Position numbers and translations under genes: made by a program
The notes under the pieces: model-generated
Seen by the model: the letters and a program-made list of their open reading frames with translations, nothing else
Database searches by the model: none
Told to the model about the DNA's origin: nothing
Shown: in pieces, positions 49,831-58,569 of the stretch
Layout of the letters: the number at the start of each line of letters is the position of its first letter
Numbering within the stretch: the stretch's first letter is position 1
DNA from: Amycolatopsis jejuensis
GTDB taxonomy: Bacteria; Actinomycetota; Actinomycetes; Mycobacteriales; Pseudonocardiaceae
DNA: 64,000 bases
Direction: 5' to 3'
NCBI RefSeq assembly: GCF_000717335.1
Contig: NZ_JNYZ01000011.1
Coordinates: forward strand, 1-64,000

Positions 49831-50419
49831 CGGTCCCTGATTCGATCATACCAGCAAGCACCGGCAAAGCGAGCGCGTCAGCAAGCCCGTTCGGGGGAAC
49901 CGGTTCGCGCAGCAGGTACAGCCAGGCGAAGACCGCACCGAGCAGAATCGCATGCACGGCAACCAGATCCGGGTGCCGGTCCAGCTCGCCGCGGGCGATC
50001 GCGCGGTCGAACACCTCCACGAGATACGCCCGTTCCCGCACCAGGAACAGCTCGCCGCGGCGGGGGTTCAGGGCGTTGTCGGCCTGAATGTCGGCCAGGA
50101 GCCCGGGTAGGGCGTTGCGTGCCTGCGGATTGTCCAAAGAGGACTGGATGTCGGCGATCACCCCGGCGACGTCGCCGCGCAACGTGCCGGTGTCCGGGGG
50201 CGGCGGGAGCGCATCGTCGTGCACGACCGCCGCGAACACGAGCTCCGCTTTCGACTTCCAGCGGCGGTAGAGCGCAGCCTTGCCGACCCCGGCCCGCGCG
50301 GCGATCGCATCGACCGTGCACCGCTGGTAACCGACCTCCTCCAGCAGCGCGTTCACCGCCGTCCGCACGGCCGCGTCGATGCCCTGTTCGCGCGGCCGCC
50401 CGCGCCGGTTGCCCGTCAT
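49820..50419 (-). CDS. TetR-family regulator
   Basis: A 199-residue protein. HTH: EVGYQRCTVDAIAARAGVGKAALYRRWKSKAELVFAAVV (about residues 28-66). The C-terminal domain (FDRAIARGELDRHPDLVAVHAILLGAVFAWLYLL) is of TetR_C type. It is divergent from an SRPBCC protein gene, with a short palindrome between the two starts. It likely represses that gene. Confidence 0.85.
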   Translation of the reverse strand: MTGNRRGRPREQGIDAAVRTAVNALLEEVGYQRCTVDAIAARAGVGKAALYRRWKSKAELVFAAVVHDDALPPPPDTGTLRGDVAGVIADIQSSLDNPQARNALPGLLADIQADNALNPRRGELFLVRERAYLVEVFDRAIARGELDRHPDLVAVHAILLGAVFAWLYLLREPVPPNGLADALALPVLAGMIESGTAST

Positions 50420-50424
50420 GGATC

Positions 50425-50441
50425 ACAGTTTACGAGACTGT
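50425..50441. promoter_or_regulatory. Candidate TetR operator
   Basis: ACAGT-N7-ACTGT in the 44-bp gap between the TetR gene and the SRPBCC gene. Short arms (5 bp), so a tentative assignment supported by location. Confidence 0.4.
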
Positions 50442-50463
50442 CAGTTCCGTATATCTTCGGGGG

Positions 50464-50925
50464 ATGACCTGGGACAGAATCTCGACCCGCACCCTGCCCG
50501 TCACCCCGGCCGCGCTGTGGGACGTACTCGCCGACGTCGAAGCCTGGCCGCGCTGGGACCCCGACCTCGCGCGCGTCGAACTCCACGCACCACCAGCCGC
50601 CGGCTCAGCCGGCTTCTTCCACCCGAGCGGCCGCGTCCGAGGCGGAGTACATGCGCGCATCGCCGACGGCTTCACCGTCACGACCTGGACCCCGGGTCTC
50701 GAGATCGGCCTGCGCCAGCCCGTCCCGCTGGGACACATGGATCTGGGTTTCGCCCTCGTCCCGGCGCCCGACGGCGCCACCGCGCTGACCCAGCACGTCA
50801 CCCTGACCGGCCCCCTGCGCATGGTCATGGTGCAGATCATCGGCAGGGATGTGGTCCGGCATTTCGCGGAGAAGTGCGCCGCATTGGCCCAGCTGGCGAC
50901 AGCAGCGGACCACCCAAGCCGGTAA
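50464..50925 (+). CDS. SRPBCC-family protein
   Basis: A 153-residue START-like domain protein: WDRISTRTLPVTPAALWDVLADVEAWPRWDPDLARVEL, then FFHPSGRVRGGVHARIADGFTVTTWTPGLEIGLRQP, MDLGFALVPAPDGATALTQHVTLTGPL. The fold binds hydrophobic ligands. ATG 50464. Divergent from a TetR gene and probably its target; ligand unknown. Confidence 0.8.
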   Translation: MTWDRISTRTLPVTPAALWDVLADVEAWPRWDPDLARVELHAPPAAGSAGFFHPSGRVRGGVHARIADGFTVTTWTPGLEIGLRQPVPLGHMDLGFALVPAPDGATALTQHVTLTGPLRMVMVQIIGRDVVRHFAEKCAALAQLATAADHPSR

Positions 50926-51101
50926 CCCCCTCAGCCCTCCGCGGCGAGGACCTGCTTACCCACGCCGAATTGCCAGTTGCGACGGGTATGCGTCAAGCCG
51001 ACAACGCCTGCGGCACACAACAAGCACGCAGCAACAATCGGCACCGGATCCGGTGTGTGATGAAAAATGATCTCCCCGCCCTTTTCAAGATATAGCGCAC
51101 C

Positions 51102-51124
51102 CCGGGGCTTGCCGCAAGCCCCGG
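51102..51124. promoter_or_regulatory. Rifamycin-associated-element-like palindrome
   Basis: GGGGCTTGC-C-GCAAGCCCC at 51104-51122 is a perfect 19-bp palindrome, extended by two CG pairs to 23 bp. From memory this matches the published inverted-repeat consensus of the rifamycin-associated element, which precedes rifamycin-inactivating genes and helR. helR begins about 930 bp to the right with no gene between; on the other side the SRPBCC gene ends 180 bp away. The spacing to helR is unusually large. Confidence 0.65.
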
Positions 51125-52050
51125 TCCATGCCGCACAATCGCGACTCGCAACGAAATTCGAGGCGGGAGTCGAACAGTGCGAATCTTGCCGACAACACAC
51201 GCTTGCCCACGGACGCCAACGGACACCACGACGCGGTCGGAACGGGCGCCGCCGATCGAGCAGCCCGCCAGAATGTGAGCGCGTGAGACCCGCGGCGCCG
51301 ATGTGCGGGCGCGACGGGCCGGGCACACCACGGGCGGCACAGATGGGCGCGAACGGCCGAGCTCGCAAGAAATCGGGGCTCATGGGCCGGTGAGAGCTTC
51401 GCGGGACACCGCAGCTCTCGAGTCGAGGTGACAGGCAGGTGATGGGAAGTCACGATGACCCGTCGAACCTGGCGAGAGTCGAACCGCCGATCCGGCTCAC
51501 CCGGCCGACGTCAGGCCGAGCCGGTCGGGTTGATTCCGACTGGGCGGGGTTGAGTGGATGGGGCAGGGCCGCGCAGGACGGCTTGGGTGAGTGGTCGGGC
51601 CGGGCTGATCGCGTTTCAGCCAGACCGGTTTGAACTCGATCGGGCCGGAAAGCCGAACTCCGCCGGACAGGCCTAACCAGTGGCCGGGTTGGGTCGAGCC
51701 AGTCGAACTCGGTCGGGCCAGCTGGACCATCGGCACCGGCGCCGTGGTCCGGCGTATCGCGAGGCGGAGGTGCGGTCGCCGAGATCGGGGTCGCGGCCGC
51801 ATGAGTCGAGCTGGGGCCAGGTGATTCCGGATTGACCAGATGACCTCGGCCAGGGCCCGATTGGTTCCGAACTGAATCCGGCCGGTCCCGCCGACCCCAA
51901 CCCGACCGATCCGACAAGTCCCCAAAAACCCAAACCCGCAGAGAAACCAGCACTTGACACCACTGGGACAATAAAAAATCGACACGTCTTCACAAACTAC
52001 AAAGAAGTACGCGCCGAATCTAGGACAAGAATAACAGCAGCGAGGGGCAT
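51125..52050. other. Long non-coding-looking stretch before helR
   Basis: I see no family-like ORF. From about 51480 to 51930 the sequence has many near-repeats of the type gaactcggtcgggcc / ccggtcgggtt / gaatccggccgg, unlike the surrounding genes. AT content rises in the last 100 bp before helR. The left edge is the RAE-like palindrome. It could be a leader or a decayed insert. Confidence 0.4.
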
Positions 52051-54291
52051 GTGTCAACTCAGGGGTACGAAGCGGAATTACTCGCCGAACAGCACTACGT
52101 CGCCGACCTCTATCGGCGGCTCGATGCCGAACGGGACCGCGCCGAACGGCAGTTCAACGCTGCTCTCAAGCGGAACGACGAGACTCCCGGCGAGCGGGAC
52201 GTCGAGGTTCGCGCGATGGTCAAGGAGACCCGACGACTGTCCGTCGCCGATTCCGGGTTGTGTTTCGGGCGGCTCGACGCCCTTTCCGGCGAGCGTTCCT
52301 ACATCGGGCGGATCGGGCTTTTCGACGAGGGCCACGATTACGCACCGGTATTGCTGGATTGGCGGGCACCGGCCTCCCGCCCATTCTACACCGCCACCGC
52401 GGCCCAACCGGAAGGGACGGAGCGGCGGCGGCAATTCCATACGAAAGGGCGAAGTCTCACCTCGTTCACCGATGAAAACTTCACCGGCCCAACCCCCACC
52501 GGGCCAACCTCCACCGAAGCAAACCCCACCGGAGAAAACTTCACCGAAACAAGCACCACCGAAAGCACCAGAACCGAAAACACCGCCCTCCTCGCCGCCC
52601 TCAACGCCCCCCGTGGCGAGGGGATGCGGGACATCGTCGCGACGATTCAGGCCGAGCAGGACCGGATCATCCGGCTCGACCACCCTGGCGTCGTCGTGAT
52701 CGAGGGTGGTCCGGGCACCGGCAAGACTGTCGTCGCGCTGCATCGGGTCGCTTACCTGCTCTACACCCAGCGCGAGCGGATGGAGCGGCATGGCGTGCTC
52801 GTCGTCGGGCCGCATCCGTCGTTTCTCGGGCACATCGATCGCGTGCTGCCGTCGCTCGGCGAGTCCGACGTGGTGTTCACCACGCCGGGCGGCCTGGTGC
52901 CGGGGATGCACGTCACCGCCGAGGACGGGCCGGAAGCCGCGCGGCTCAAGGGATCGCGGAAGATGCTCGACGTCCTCGCCGCGGCCATCTCGGACCGGCA
53001 GCAGCTGCCACCCGAACCGGTCCACATCGGACTGCGCGACGTCACCGTGCGCATCGACGCCGAAACCGCCGAGTGGGCCCGCGACGAGGCCCGCGCGAGT
53101 GGCCTGCCGCACAACGAGGCCCGGTCCGTGTTCACCGAGATCGTGACGTACGTGCTCACCGAACGCGCCATCGCCCGCATCGGCAAGGGCTGGCTCACCC
53201 GCGACGACCGCGAGGCTTGGGAAGACCTCCGCTCCGACCTGCTCAAAGAGCTCGCCGCCGACCCCGTCTTCACGAAAGCCCTCGACGATCTCTGGCCCAT
53301 CCTGACCCCGGAAACCCTGCTGTCCCAGCTGTATTCCTCCCCGGAAAAGCTCACCAAAGCAGGCGCCGACCCGAACCTGGCGCGCACCGACGGCGACGCG
53401 TGGACGGTGTCGGACGTCCCCCTCCTCGACGAGCTCGTCGACCTGCTTGGCACGAAACCGGACCACACGACCAAACGAAAATTCACCGAAGAGCAACAGG
53501 CCGAGGCGGAGTACGCCGCCGGCGTGATGGACATCCTCAAGCTCGACCGCGAGGAAATGGACGAGGACGTCATGCTCGCCCCGGAGCACCTGCTCTACGC
53601 CGAGGACCTGGCCGGCCGTTTCGTCGAGCGCGACACCCGTGACCTCGCCGAACGTGCCGCCGCGGACCGCGACTGGACCTACCGGCACGTGGTCGTCGAC
53701 GAAGCCCAGGAACTGTCCGAAATGGACTGGCGGGTGCTGATGCGGCGGTGCCCGGCGCGGTCGTTCACCGTGGTCGGCGACCTGGCCCAGCGCCGGTCCG
53801 CGGCAGGCGCGACGTCGTGGGGCGCAATGCTGGATCCGTACGTGCCCGGCCGCTGGCTCTACCGATCCCTCACCGTCAACTACCGCACCCCGGCGGAAAT
53901 CATGGCCGTCGCGGGGGCTCTGCTCGCCGAGTTCGCACCGGGGGTCGAACCGCCGGAATCGGTGCGCGCGTCCGGGACGAAGCCGTGGTCAAGGCAGGTC
54001 ACGGACGACGAATTACCCATCGCCATCGAGGAATTCGCGCAAGAAGAGGCCGGTCGGGAAGGCACCAGCGTCGTGATCGGACCCGCGGGCATCAAGGGCG
54101 CGGTGCTGCCCACGGAAACGAAGGGATTGGAGTACGACGCTGTCCTCGTCGTGGACCCCGACCGCATCCTCGCCGACGGCCCGCGCGGTGCCGCGGACCT
54201 GTACGTCGCCCTCACCCGCGCGACCCAGCGGCTCGGCGTCCTGCACCGCAACCCCCTGCCGGAGGTGCTGACGAGTCTCGCGGCACGCTGA
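52051..54291 (+). CDS. helR: HelR-type RNA polymerase recycling ATPase (HelD family)
   Basis: A 746-residue UvrD-like helicase of the HelD/HelR type, which removes stalled polymerase and in this branch displaces rifamycin. GTG 52051 follows GAGGGG. N-terminal coiled part (ELLAEQHYVADLYRRLDAERDRAERQFNAAL), domain 1A entry APVLLDWRAPASRPFYTAT, Walker A GGPGTGKT at residues 219-226, Walker B VVVDEAQELSEMDW, motif VVGDLAQRRSAAGATSW, and late TETKGLEYDAVLVVDP. A Thr-rich stretch (residues 141-178) lies just before Walker A. Gene ends 4 bp from the convergent SDR gene. Confidence 0.88.
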   Translation: MSTQGYEAELLAEQHYVADLYRRLDAERDRAERQFNAALKRNDETPGERDVEVRAMVKETRRLSVADSGLCFGRLDALSGERSYIGRIGLFDEGHDYAPVLLDWRAPASRPFYTATAAQPEGTERRRQFHTKGRSLTSFTDENFTGPTPTGPTSTEANPTGENFTETSTTESTRTENTALLAALNAPRGEGMRDIVATIQAEQDRIIRLDHPGVVVIEGGPGTGKTVVALHRVAYLLYTQRERMERHGVLVVGPHPSFLGHIDRVLPSLGESDVVFTTPGGLVPGMHVTAEDGPEAARLKGSRKMLDVLAAAISDRQQLPPEPVHIGLRDVTVRIDAETAEWARDEARASGLPHNEARSVFTEIVTYVLTERAIARIGKGWLTRDDREAWEDLRSDLLKELAADPVFTKALDDLWPILTPETLLSQLYSSPEKLTKAGADPNLARTDGDAWTVSDVPLLDELVDLLGTKPDHTTKRKFTEEQQAEAEYAAGVMDILKLDREEMDEDVMLAPEHLLYAEDLAGRFVERDTRDLAERAAADRDWTYRHVVVDEAQELSEMDWRVLMRRCPARSFTVVGDLAQRRSAAGATSWGAMLDPYVPGRWLYRSLTVNYRTPAEIMAVAGALLAEFAPGVEPPESVRASGTKPWSRQVTDDELPIAIEEFAQEEAGREGTSVVIGPAGIKGAVLPTETKGLEYDAVLVVDPDRILADGPRGAADLYVALTRATQRLGVLHRNPLPEVLTSLAAR

Positions 54292-54295
54292 AGGT

Positions 54296-55168
54296 TCAGG
54301 CGCCGGGCAGCGGAACGCGCCCGGCGCCGAACCGCGAACTACGCGCGACGGCCTCCCACTGCCGGATGTTGCCGTCGATCGCTTCGAGCGCCTCGGTGAT
54401 CCGCTCGAACGCGTCCACCCCGAGCGGGACCCGCAGCGGCGGACGGTCCAGCCCGGCCACGTCCACCACGATTTCCGCTGCCCGCTCCGGATCTCCCTCC
54501 TGTTTCCCGTGCAACCCGGTCACGAACTCCCGATTCGGCCCGACGACGTCCTCGTACGCGGGAATCCGCTGCTCGGTGCCGAGCCGGGCCGCGGAGAACA
54601 CCGACGTCCGGTGCCCGCCCGGCTGCAGCACCACGACGCGGATGCCGAACGGCGCGACCTCCTGCGCGAGCGTCACGGAAAGCCCCTCCAGCGCGGCTTT
54701 CGTGGCCGTGTAAGCGGAAAGCCCGGGCGAGATGAAGAAACTGCCCATCGACGACATCTGCACGATCGTGCCGCTGCGCCGCTCCCGCATCTGCGGCAGC
54801 ACCGCGCGGACGAGCTCGGCCGGCCCGAAGACGTTGACGTCGAACAGGTCCCGCAGCTCCCGGTCGCTGACCTCCTCCAGCGCGCCGAACTGCACGCGAC
54901 CGGCGTTGTTCACCAGGACGTCGATGCCGCCGGTGCGGGCGGTGGCCTCGGCGACCACGGCCGGGGGCTGCCCGGCGCGCGCGACGTCGAGCTCGAGCGC
55001 AATCGCCTGGTCCGGCCACTCGCGCACCAGGTCGCCCAGGGTTTCGGGGTCGCGGGCAGTGGCGACCACCCGGTGTCCACGGCGGAGGGCCGCCTCCGCG
55101 ATCGCCCGCCCGAATCCGGACGAACAGCCGGTGACGAGCCAGGTCTGGGGTCGCTGCGTCGCGTCCAT
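54296..55168 (-). CDS. SDR-family oxidoreductase
   Basis: A 290-residue short-chain dehydrogenase: WLVTGCSSGFGRAIAEAAL, DVLVNNAGRVQFGALEEV, catalytic set in GTIVQMSSMGSFFISPGLSAYTATKAALEGLS, and a C-terminal extension typical of the 17beta-HSD-like SDRs. I start at ATG 55168, directly before the nucleotide fold; an upstream ATG at 55195 would place the N-terminus in the direct-repeat operator. It is divergent from the FAD-monooxygenase gene and may be co-controlled. Confidence 0.85.
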   Translation of the reverse strand: MDATQRPQTWLVTGCSSGFGRAIAEAALRRGHRVVATARDPETLGDLVREWPDQAIALELDVARAGQPPAVVAEATARTGGIDVLVNNAGRVQFGALEEVSDRELRDLFDVNVFGPAELVRAVLPQMRERRSGTIVQMSSMGSFFISPGLSAYTATKAALEGLSVTLAQEVAPFGIRVVVLQPGGHRTSVFSAARLGTEQRIPAYEDVVGPNREFVTGLHGKQEGDPERAAEIVVDVAGLDRPPLRVPLGVDAFERITEALEAIDGNIRQWEAVARSSRFGAGRVPLPGA

Positions 55169-55191
55169 GGAGGGCACAGTACCGCCAACTG

Positions 55192-55245
55192 TCATGATTG
55201 TCGATTCTCATCATGATTGACGACTCTTGCCGTCCGGCTTAGCCT
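55192..55245 (+). promoter_or_regulatory. Direct-repeat operator overlapping a promoter
   Basis: Two 16-bp direct repeats of the type TCATGATTGNCGANTC (55192-55207 and 55211-55226), period 19 bp. The second repeat overlaps the -35 box TTGACG (55217-55222), and a -10 TAGCCT (55240-55245) follows after 17 bp, ahead of the monooxygenase gene. A repressor bound here would block both divergent genes. Confidence 0.65.
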
Positions 55246-55267
55246 CAGGAGGACGAAGGAGCCGCAC

Positions 55268-56836
55268 ATGCGTTTCGACGAAGCGACGTACGACGTGCTC
55301 GTCGCCGGCTACGGGCCGGTCGGGCAGATCCTCACCTCCCTCCTCGCCCGCGACGGGCACCGCATCGCGGTGGCCGAACGCTGGCCGGACCTCTACCCCC
55401 GGCCGCGGGCCGCGCATTTCGACCACGAGATCCACCGGACGCTCGACCGGCTCGGGGTCACCGCCGCCCTCGGCGACGACGTGGTCGAAATGCGCAGTTA
55501 CGACTGGCGCGGCGCGGATGGTGAGCTGATCCTCGAAATCAAAGCCGACACGCTCGCGGCGAGCGGTCACGTCATCGGGCACCTCTTCTATCAGCCGACC
55601 CTGGAACGGACCCTGCACGCGCGCCTGCGCGAGGCGGAGCAGGTCGACCTGTTCCAGGGGTGGGAATTGGTCGCTTTGGAACAAGAACCTGACTACGTTA
55701 CCGCAACCCTGGAACGCACTCGCCAGCTCGGCGAGGGCAGGTTGGAACGCACCGGCGAGCAACGCGTCGTACGGGCCCGTTACGTGGTGGGTGCGGACGG
55801 CGCGAACTCGCGGGTCCGCACACTGGCCGGGATCGGCGAGGACGATCTCGGCTTTGCCGTGCACTGGCTCGTCGCCGACGTCGGCTTCGATGATCCGGCC
55901 ACGGCCGAGCGCCTGTTCGCGAAGCTCGGCGATTCGACCCAGTGGTGCGACCCCCGGCGGCCGCACATGTCGGCGCGGGTCGGCAAACACCATCGCCGGT
56001 GGGAATTCATGCTGCTGCCGGGAGAACGCCCGGAGGATTTCGCCGACGCCGACGCCGTGTGGCGAATGCTCGCTCCGTGGCTGGAACCCGGCGAGGCGAG
56101 GCTGGAGCGGCATGTCGTGTACCAGTTCAGTTCACGGCTTGCGGAAACCATGCGGGAGCGGCGGATTCTGCTTGCCGGGGACGCCGCGCACGTGATGCCG
56201 CCATTCATCGGGCAAGGGCTGTGCTCGGGAATTCGCGATGCGGCAAATCTGTCGTGGAAACTTGATCTCGTGCTCAAGGGGACCAGCCCGGACACCATTC
56301 TCGACAGCATTACCGAGGAACGGTACGGCCAAAACCGCCGCACCATCGAGGTTTCCCTGCGAATGGGCCAGGTCAGCTGCACGCTCGACCCGGAGGCCGC
56401 GGCCGAACGCGACCGTGCGTTCCGGTCCGGGCAAGCACCGCCGCCCGAGCCGATGCCGGGACTTTCCGGCGGCATCAGGCACGATGATCCACTGGCCGGT
56501 TCCCTTGGTGTACAAGGACTCATCGAGCACGACGGCAGGCAGGGTCTTGCCGATTCCGTTCTCGGAAACGGCTTCTGCCTCATCACCCGCGCCGAACCGC
56601 ACCTGTCCACAACTGACCGTGAAACCGTGGCAGCCTTCGGCATCCGCACCCTTGCTCTTGGACACTCCACAGTGGACCTCGACGGACGGCTCACCGGCTG
56701 GCTGGTCGAGTCCGGAGTGGACGCAGTGCTGGTGCGCCCGGACTTCTACGTGTTCGGCTCGGTGCGCCGCATCGAAGACCTGTCCGCGCTGCTGGCCGAT
56801 CTCCGGCAGCAGCTCGTCGTATCGGAGGATTCATGA
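55268..56836 (+). CDS. MhpA-like FAD-dependent aromatic monooxygenase
   Basis: A 522-residue flavoprotein hydroxylase. FAD-binding YDVLVAGYGPVGQILTSLLARDGHRIAVAERWPDLY with PRAAHFDHEI; second FAD motif RRILLAGDAAHVMPPFIGQGLCSGIRDAANLSWKLDLVL; and VVGADGANSRVR between. The entry resembles MhpA (3-hydroxyphenylpropionate hydroxylase) rather than Rox. ATG 55268 with AGGAGG...GGAG upstream. It should hydroxylate an aromatic ring and start the pathway. Its stop overlaps the next ATG (ATGA). Confidence 0.85.
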   Translation: MRFDEATYDVLVAGYGPVGQILTSLLARDGHRIAVAERWPDLYPRPRAAHFDHEIHRTLDRLGVTAALGDDVVEMRSYDWRGADGELILEIKADTLAASGHVIGHLFYQPTLERTLHARLREAEQVDLFQGWELVALEQEPDYVTATLERTRQLGEGRLERTGEQRVVRARYVVGADGANSRVRTLAGIGEDDLGFAVHWLVADVGFDDPATAERLFAKLGDSTQWCDPRRPHMSARVGKHHRRWEFMLLPGERPEDFADADAVWRMLAPWLEPGEARLERHVVYQFSSRLAETMRERRILLAGDAAHVMPPFIGQGLCSGIRDAANLSWKLDLVLKGTSPDTILDSITEERYGQNRRTIEVSLRMGQVSCTLDPEAAAERDRAFRSGQAPPPEPMPGLSGGIRHDDPLAGSLGVQGLIEHDGRQGLADSVLGNGFCLITRAEPHLSTTDRETVAAFGIRTLALGHSTVDLDGRLTGWLVESGVDAVLVRPDFYVFGSVRRIEDLSALLADLRQQLVVSEDS

Positions 56837-57798
56837 CGACCGTGCTCGGCCTCGCCGAGGGAGCCATCGACGTGCACACGCACTATCTGCCACCGTCCTA
56901 TCGGGACGCGCTGGACGGACAAGGCCTGCCGGACAACATCCCCGCGCTGCCGACGTGGAGCGCGTCGGGCCAGATCGGTGGCATGGACACGCTCGGCATC
57001 GCCACCGCGATGCTGTCGATCTCCTCTCCGGGCGTGCTGCTACCGGACCCTGCGGCGACAATCACGTTGGCCCGCAAGGTGAACGACGACGGTGCCGAAG
57101 CGGCGCGAGACCGTCCGGACCGCTTCGGGTTGCTGGCGTCGCTGCCGCTGCCGGACGTCGACGCCGCGCTCGCGGAAATCCGTCGCGCATACGACGAACT
57201 CGGCGCGGATGGCATCACGATGGTGACCAACTACGCCGGGCGCTATCCGGCCGACCCGCTTTTCCGTCCGGTGCTGGCGGAACTCGACCGGCGCGAGGCC
57301 GTGGTACTGGTGCATCCGGTGGCGCCGCCGAACCATGAGTCCGTCTCCTTTGGACGGCCGATCCCGATGCTGGAATTCCCGTTCGAAACGACGCGGGCGT
57401 TCACCGACCTCGTCCTTTCCGGCGCCACCCGGGATTTCCCGCGGATCCGCTGGATCGTCTCGCACGCGGGCGCCCCGCTGCCGGTCCTGGCCGAACGCGT
57501 GGCCTGGGTGTCGCGGCTGCTGGGCGCGAACGGCAACGACGTCGACGTGCAGGCCGAATTCGCCAAGCTGTACTACGACCTCGCGGGCGCGCCACTGCCG
57601 ACGCTCCTGCCCGCGCTGCTGTCCTGGGTCGGCCCCGACCGCGTTCTCTACGGCTCCGACATGACCTTCACACCTCTGGACGAGGTCATTCCGCTGGCCA
57701 GGAAGCTCCGCGAAAGCGAGCATCTGGACAGCGTCTACCAGGACGTTCTCCGCGGTCATGCCGGAAAGTTGTTCCCCCGCAAGCTGGGTCGCGGCTGA
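56833..57798 (+). CDS. ACMSD-like amidohydrolase/decarboxylase
   Basis: A 321-residue metal-dependent TIM-barrel protein. Metal ligands: IDVHTHYLP, VLVHPV, IVSHAGAPLPVL and YGSDMTFT. The pattern is of the amidohydrolase_2 / ACMSD group (decarboxylases or hydrolases of aromatic breakdown products). It is coupled to the FAD monooxygenase by ATGA and to the next SDR gene by sharing bases at 57798. Substrate not predictable beyond an aromatic acid or ring-cleavage product. Confidence 0.85.
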   Translation: MTTVLGLAEGAIDVHTHYLPPSYRDALDGQGLPDNIPALPTWSASGQIGGMDTLGIATAMLSISSPGVLLPDPAATITLARKVNDDGAEAARDRPDRFGLLASLPLPDVDAALAEIRRAYDELGADGITMVTNYAGRYPADPLFRPVLAELDRREAVVLVHPVAPPNHESVSFGRPIPMLEFPFETTRAFTDLVLSGATRDFPRIRWIVSHAGAPLPVLAERVAWVSRLLGANGNDVDVQAEFAKLYYDLAGAPLPTLLPALLSWVGPDRVLYGSDMTFTPLDEVIPLARKLRESEHLDSVYQDVLRGHAGKLFPRKLGRG

Positions 57799-58502
57799 TG
57801 GCGGCCATCGCATGGCTGACCGGGGCGTCGAGCGGAATCGGGGCGGCATGCGCCCAGTTCGCGCCTCAGGGGATCGACGTGACGGGGGTGTGCCGAGGCA
57901 TTCCGGCCGCCGGTCGGCATCTGGCCGCGGATCTCTCGCGACCCGACGGCTGGGCCGTCACCCTGGACGACATCGAGGCCCACCTCAGCGGGGTCGACGA
58001 GGCCTATCTTCTCCATCTGGCCGGGGTCACCGCTCCGGTCGGGCCGGTGACCACTGTGGACTCAGCGTCCTATCTGGACTCCTTCCTCCTCAACGCAGGC
58101 TCCACTTTTGCCTTGGGGCAAGGGTTTCTGCAGAGGTGCGCGAAGGCAGGCGTGCGCGGAACACTCGTGGTGTGCTCGTCGCCGTCGGCCACCGATGTGA
58201 TCCCTGGAATGTCGCAATACGGCGCCGCGAAGGCCGCCGTAGAGCACTGGGCACGCATTGTGGCGGCCGAAGGATCGCGGGTAGTGGCGGTGGTTCCGTA
58301 CGCAGTGGACACTCCGATGTTGCGCGCGGTCATGGACAACGCGCCCGAGGACGACCCGCTGGCCGGGCATTTCCGGGAGCTGCACCGGCGTGGTGAGCTG
58401 GCGTCCGCAGTGGACACTGCGGAGCAGATCTGGGCTGCCGCGCTCAATCCGCCTGCGGATCCGGTGGTCGCCGTCGGAGCACGGCATTTGGCGGTCAAAT
58501 AG
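57798..58502 (+). CDS. SDR-family oxidoreductase
   Basis: A 234-residue short SDR: IAWLTGASSGIGAACAQFA, then HLAGVTAPVGPVTTVD (NNAG position is changed), and the catalytic part VVCSSPSATDVIPGMSQYGAAKAAVEHWARIV. Shorter than usual but complete. It ends the plus-strand arm of the aromatic locus. A strong hairpin follows its stop. Confidence 0.8.
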   Translation: MAAIAWLTGASSGIGAACAQFAPQGIDVTGVCRGIPAAGRHLAADLSRPDGWAVTLDDIEAHLSGVDEAYLLHLAGVTAPVGPVTTVDSASYLDSFLLNAGSTFALGQGFLQRCAKAGVRGTLVVCSSPSATDVIPGMSQYGAAKAAVEHWARIVAAEGSRVVAVVPYAVDTPMLRAVMDNAPEDDPLAGHFRELHRRGELASAVDTAEQIWAAALNPPADPVVAVGARHLAVK

Positions 58503-58507
58503 GAAAT

Positions 58508-58548
58508 CCCCGGGAGCCGGACTGAGAATCCAGTTCCGACTCCCGGGG
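58508..58548. terminator. Bidirectional hairpin terminator
   Basis: CCCCGGGAGCCGG (58508-58520) pairs with CCGACTCCCGGGG (58536-58548), one mismatch, around a 15-base loop. It lies between the convergent SDR and MFS genes. Confidence 0.8.
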
Positions 58549-58569
58549 AGCGTGCGGGCCCCTCGTATC

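Noticed and set aside
50931..51383. 150-codon minus frame between SRPBCC and helR
   Set aside because: It spans the RAE-like palindrome and has no domain-like sequence.
55268..56836. Rox-type rifamycin monooxygenase, because helR and an RAE-like site are nearby
   Set aside because: The FAD motif and surroundings match MhpA-type hydroxylases, and the genes around it are catabolic; helR is separated by a convergent SDR gene.
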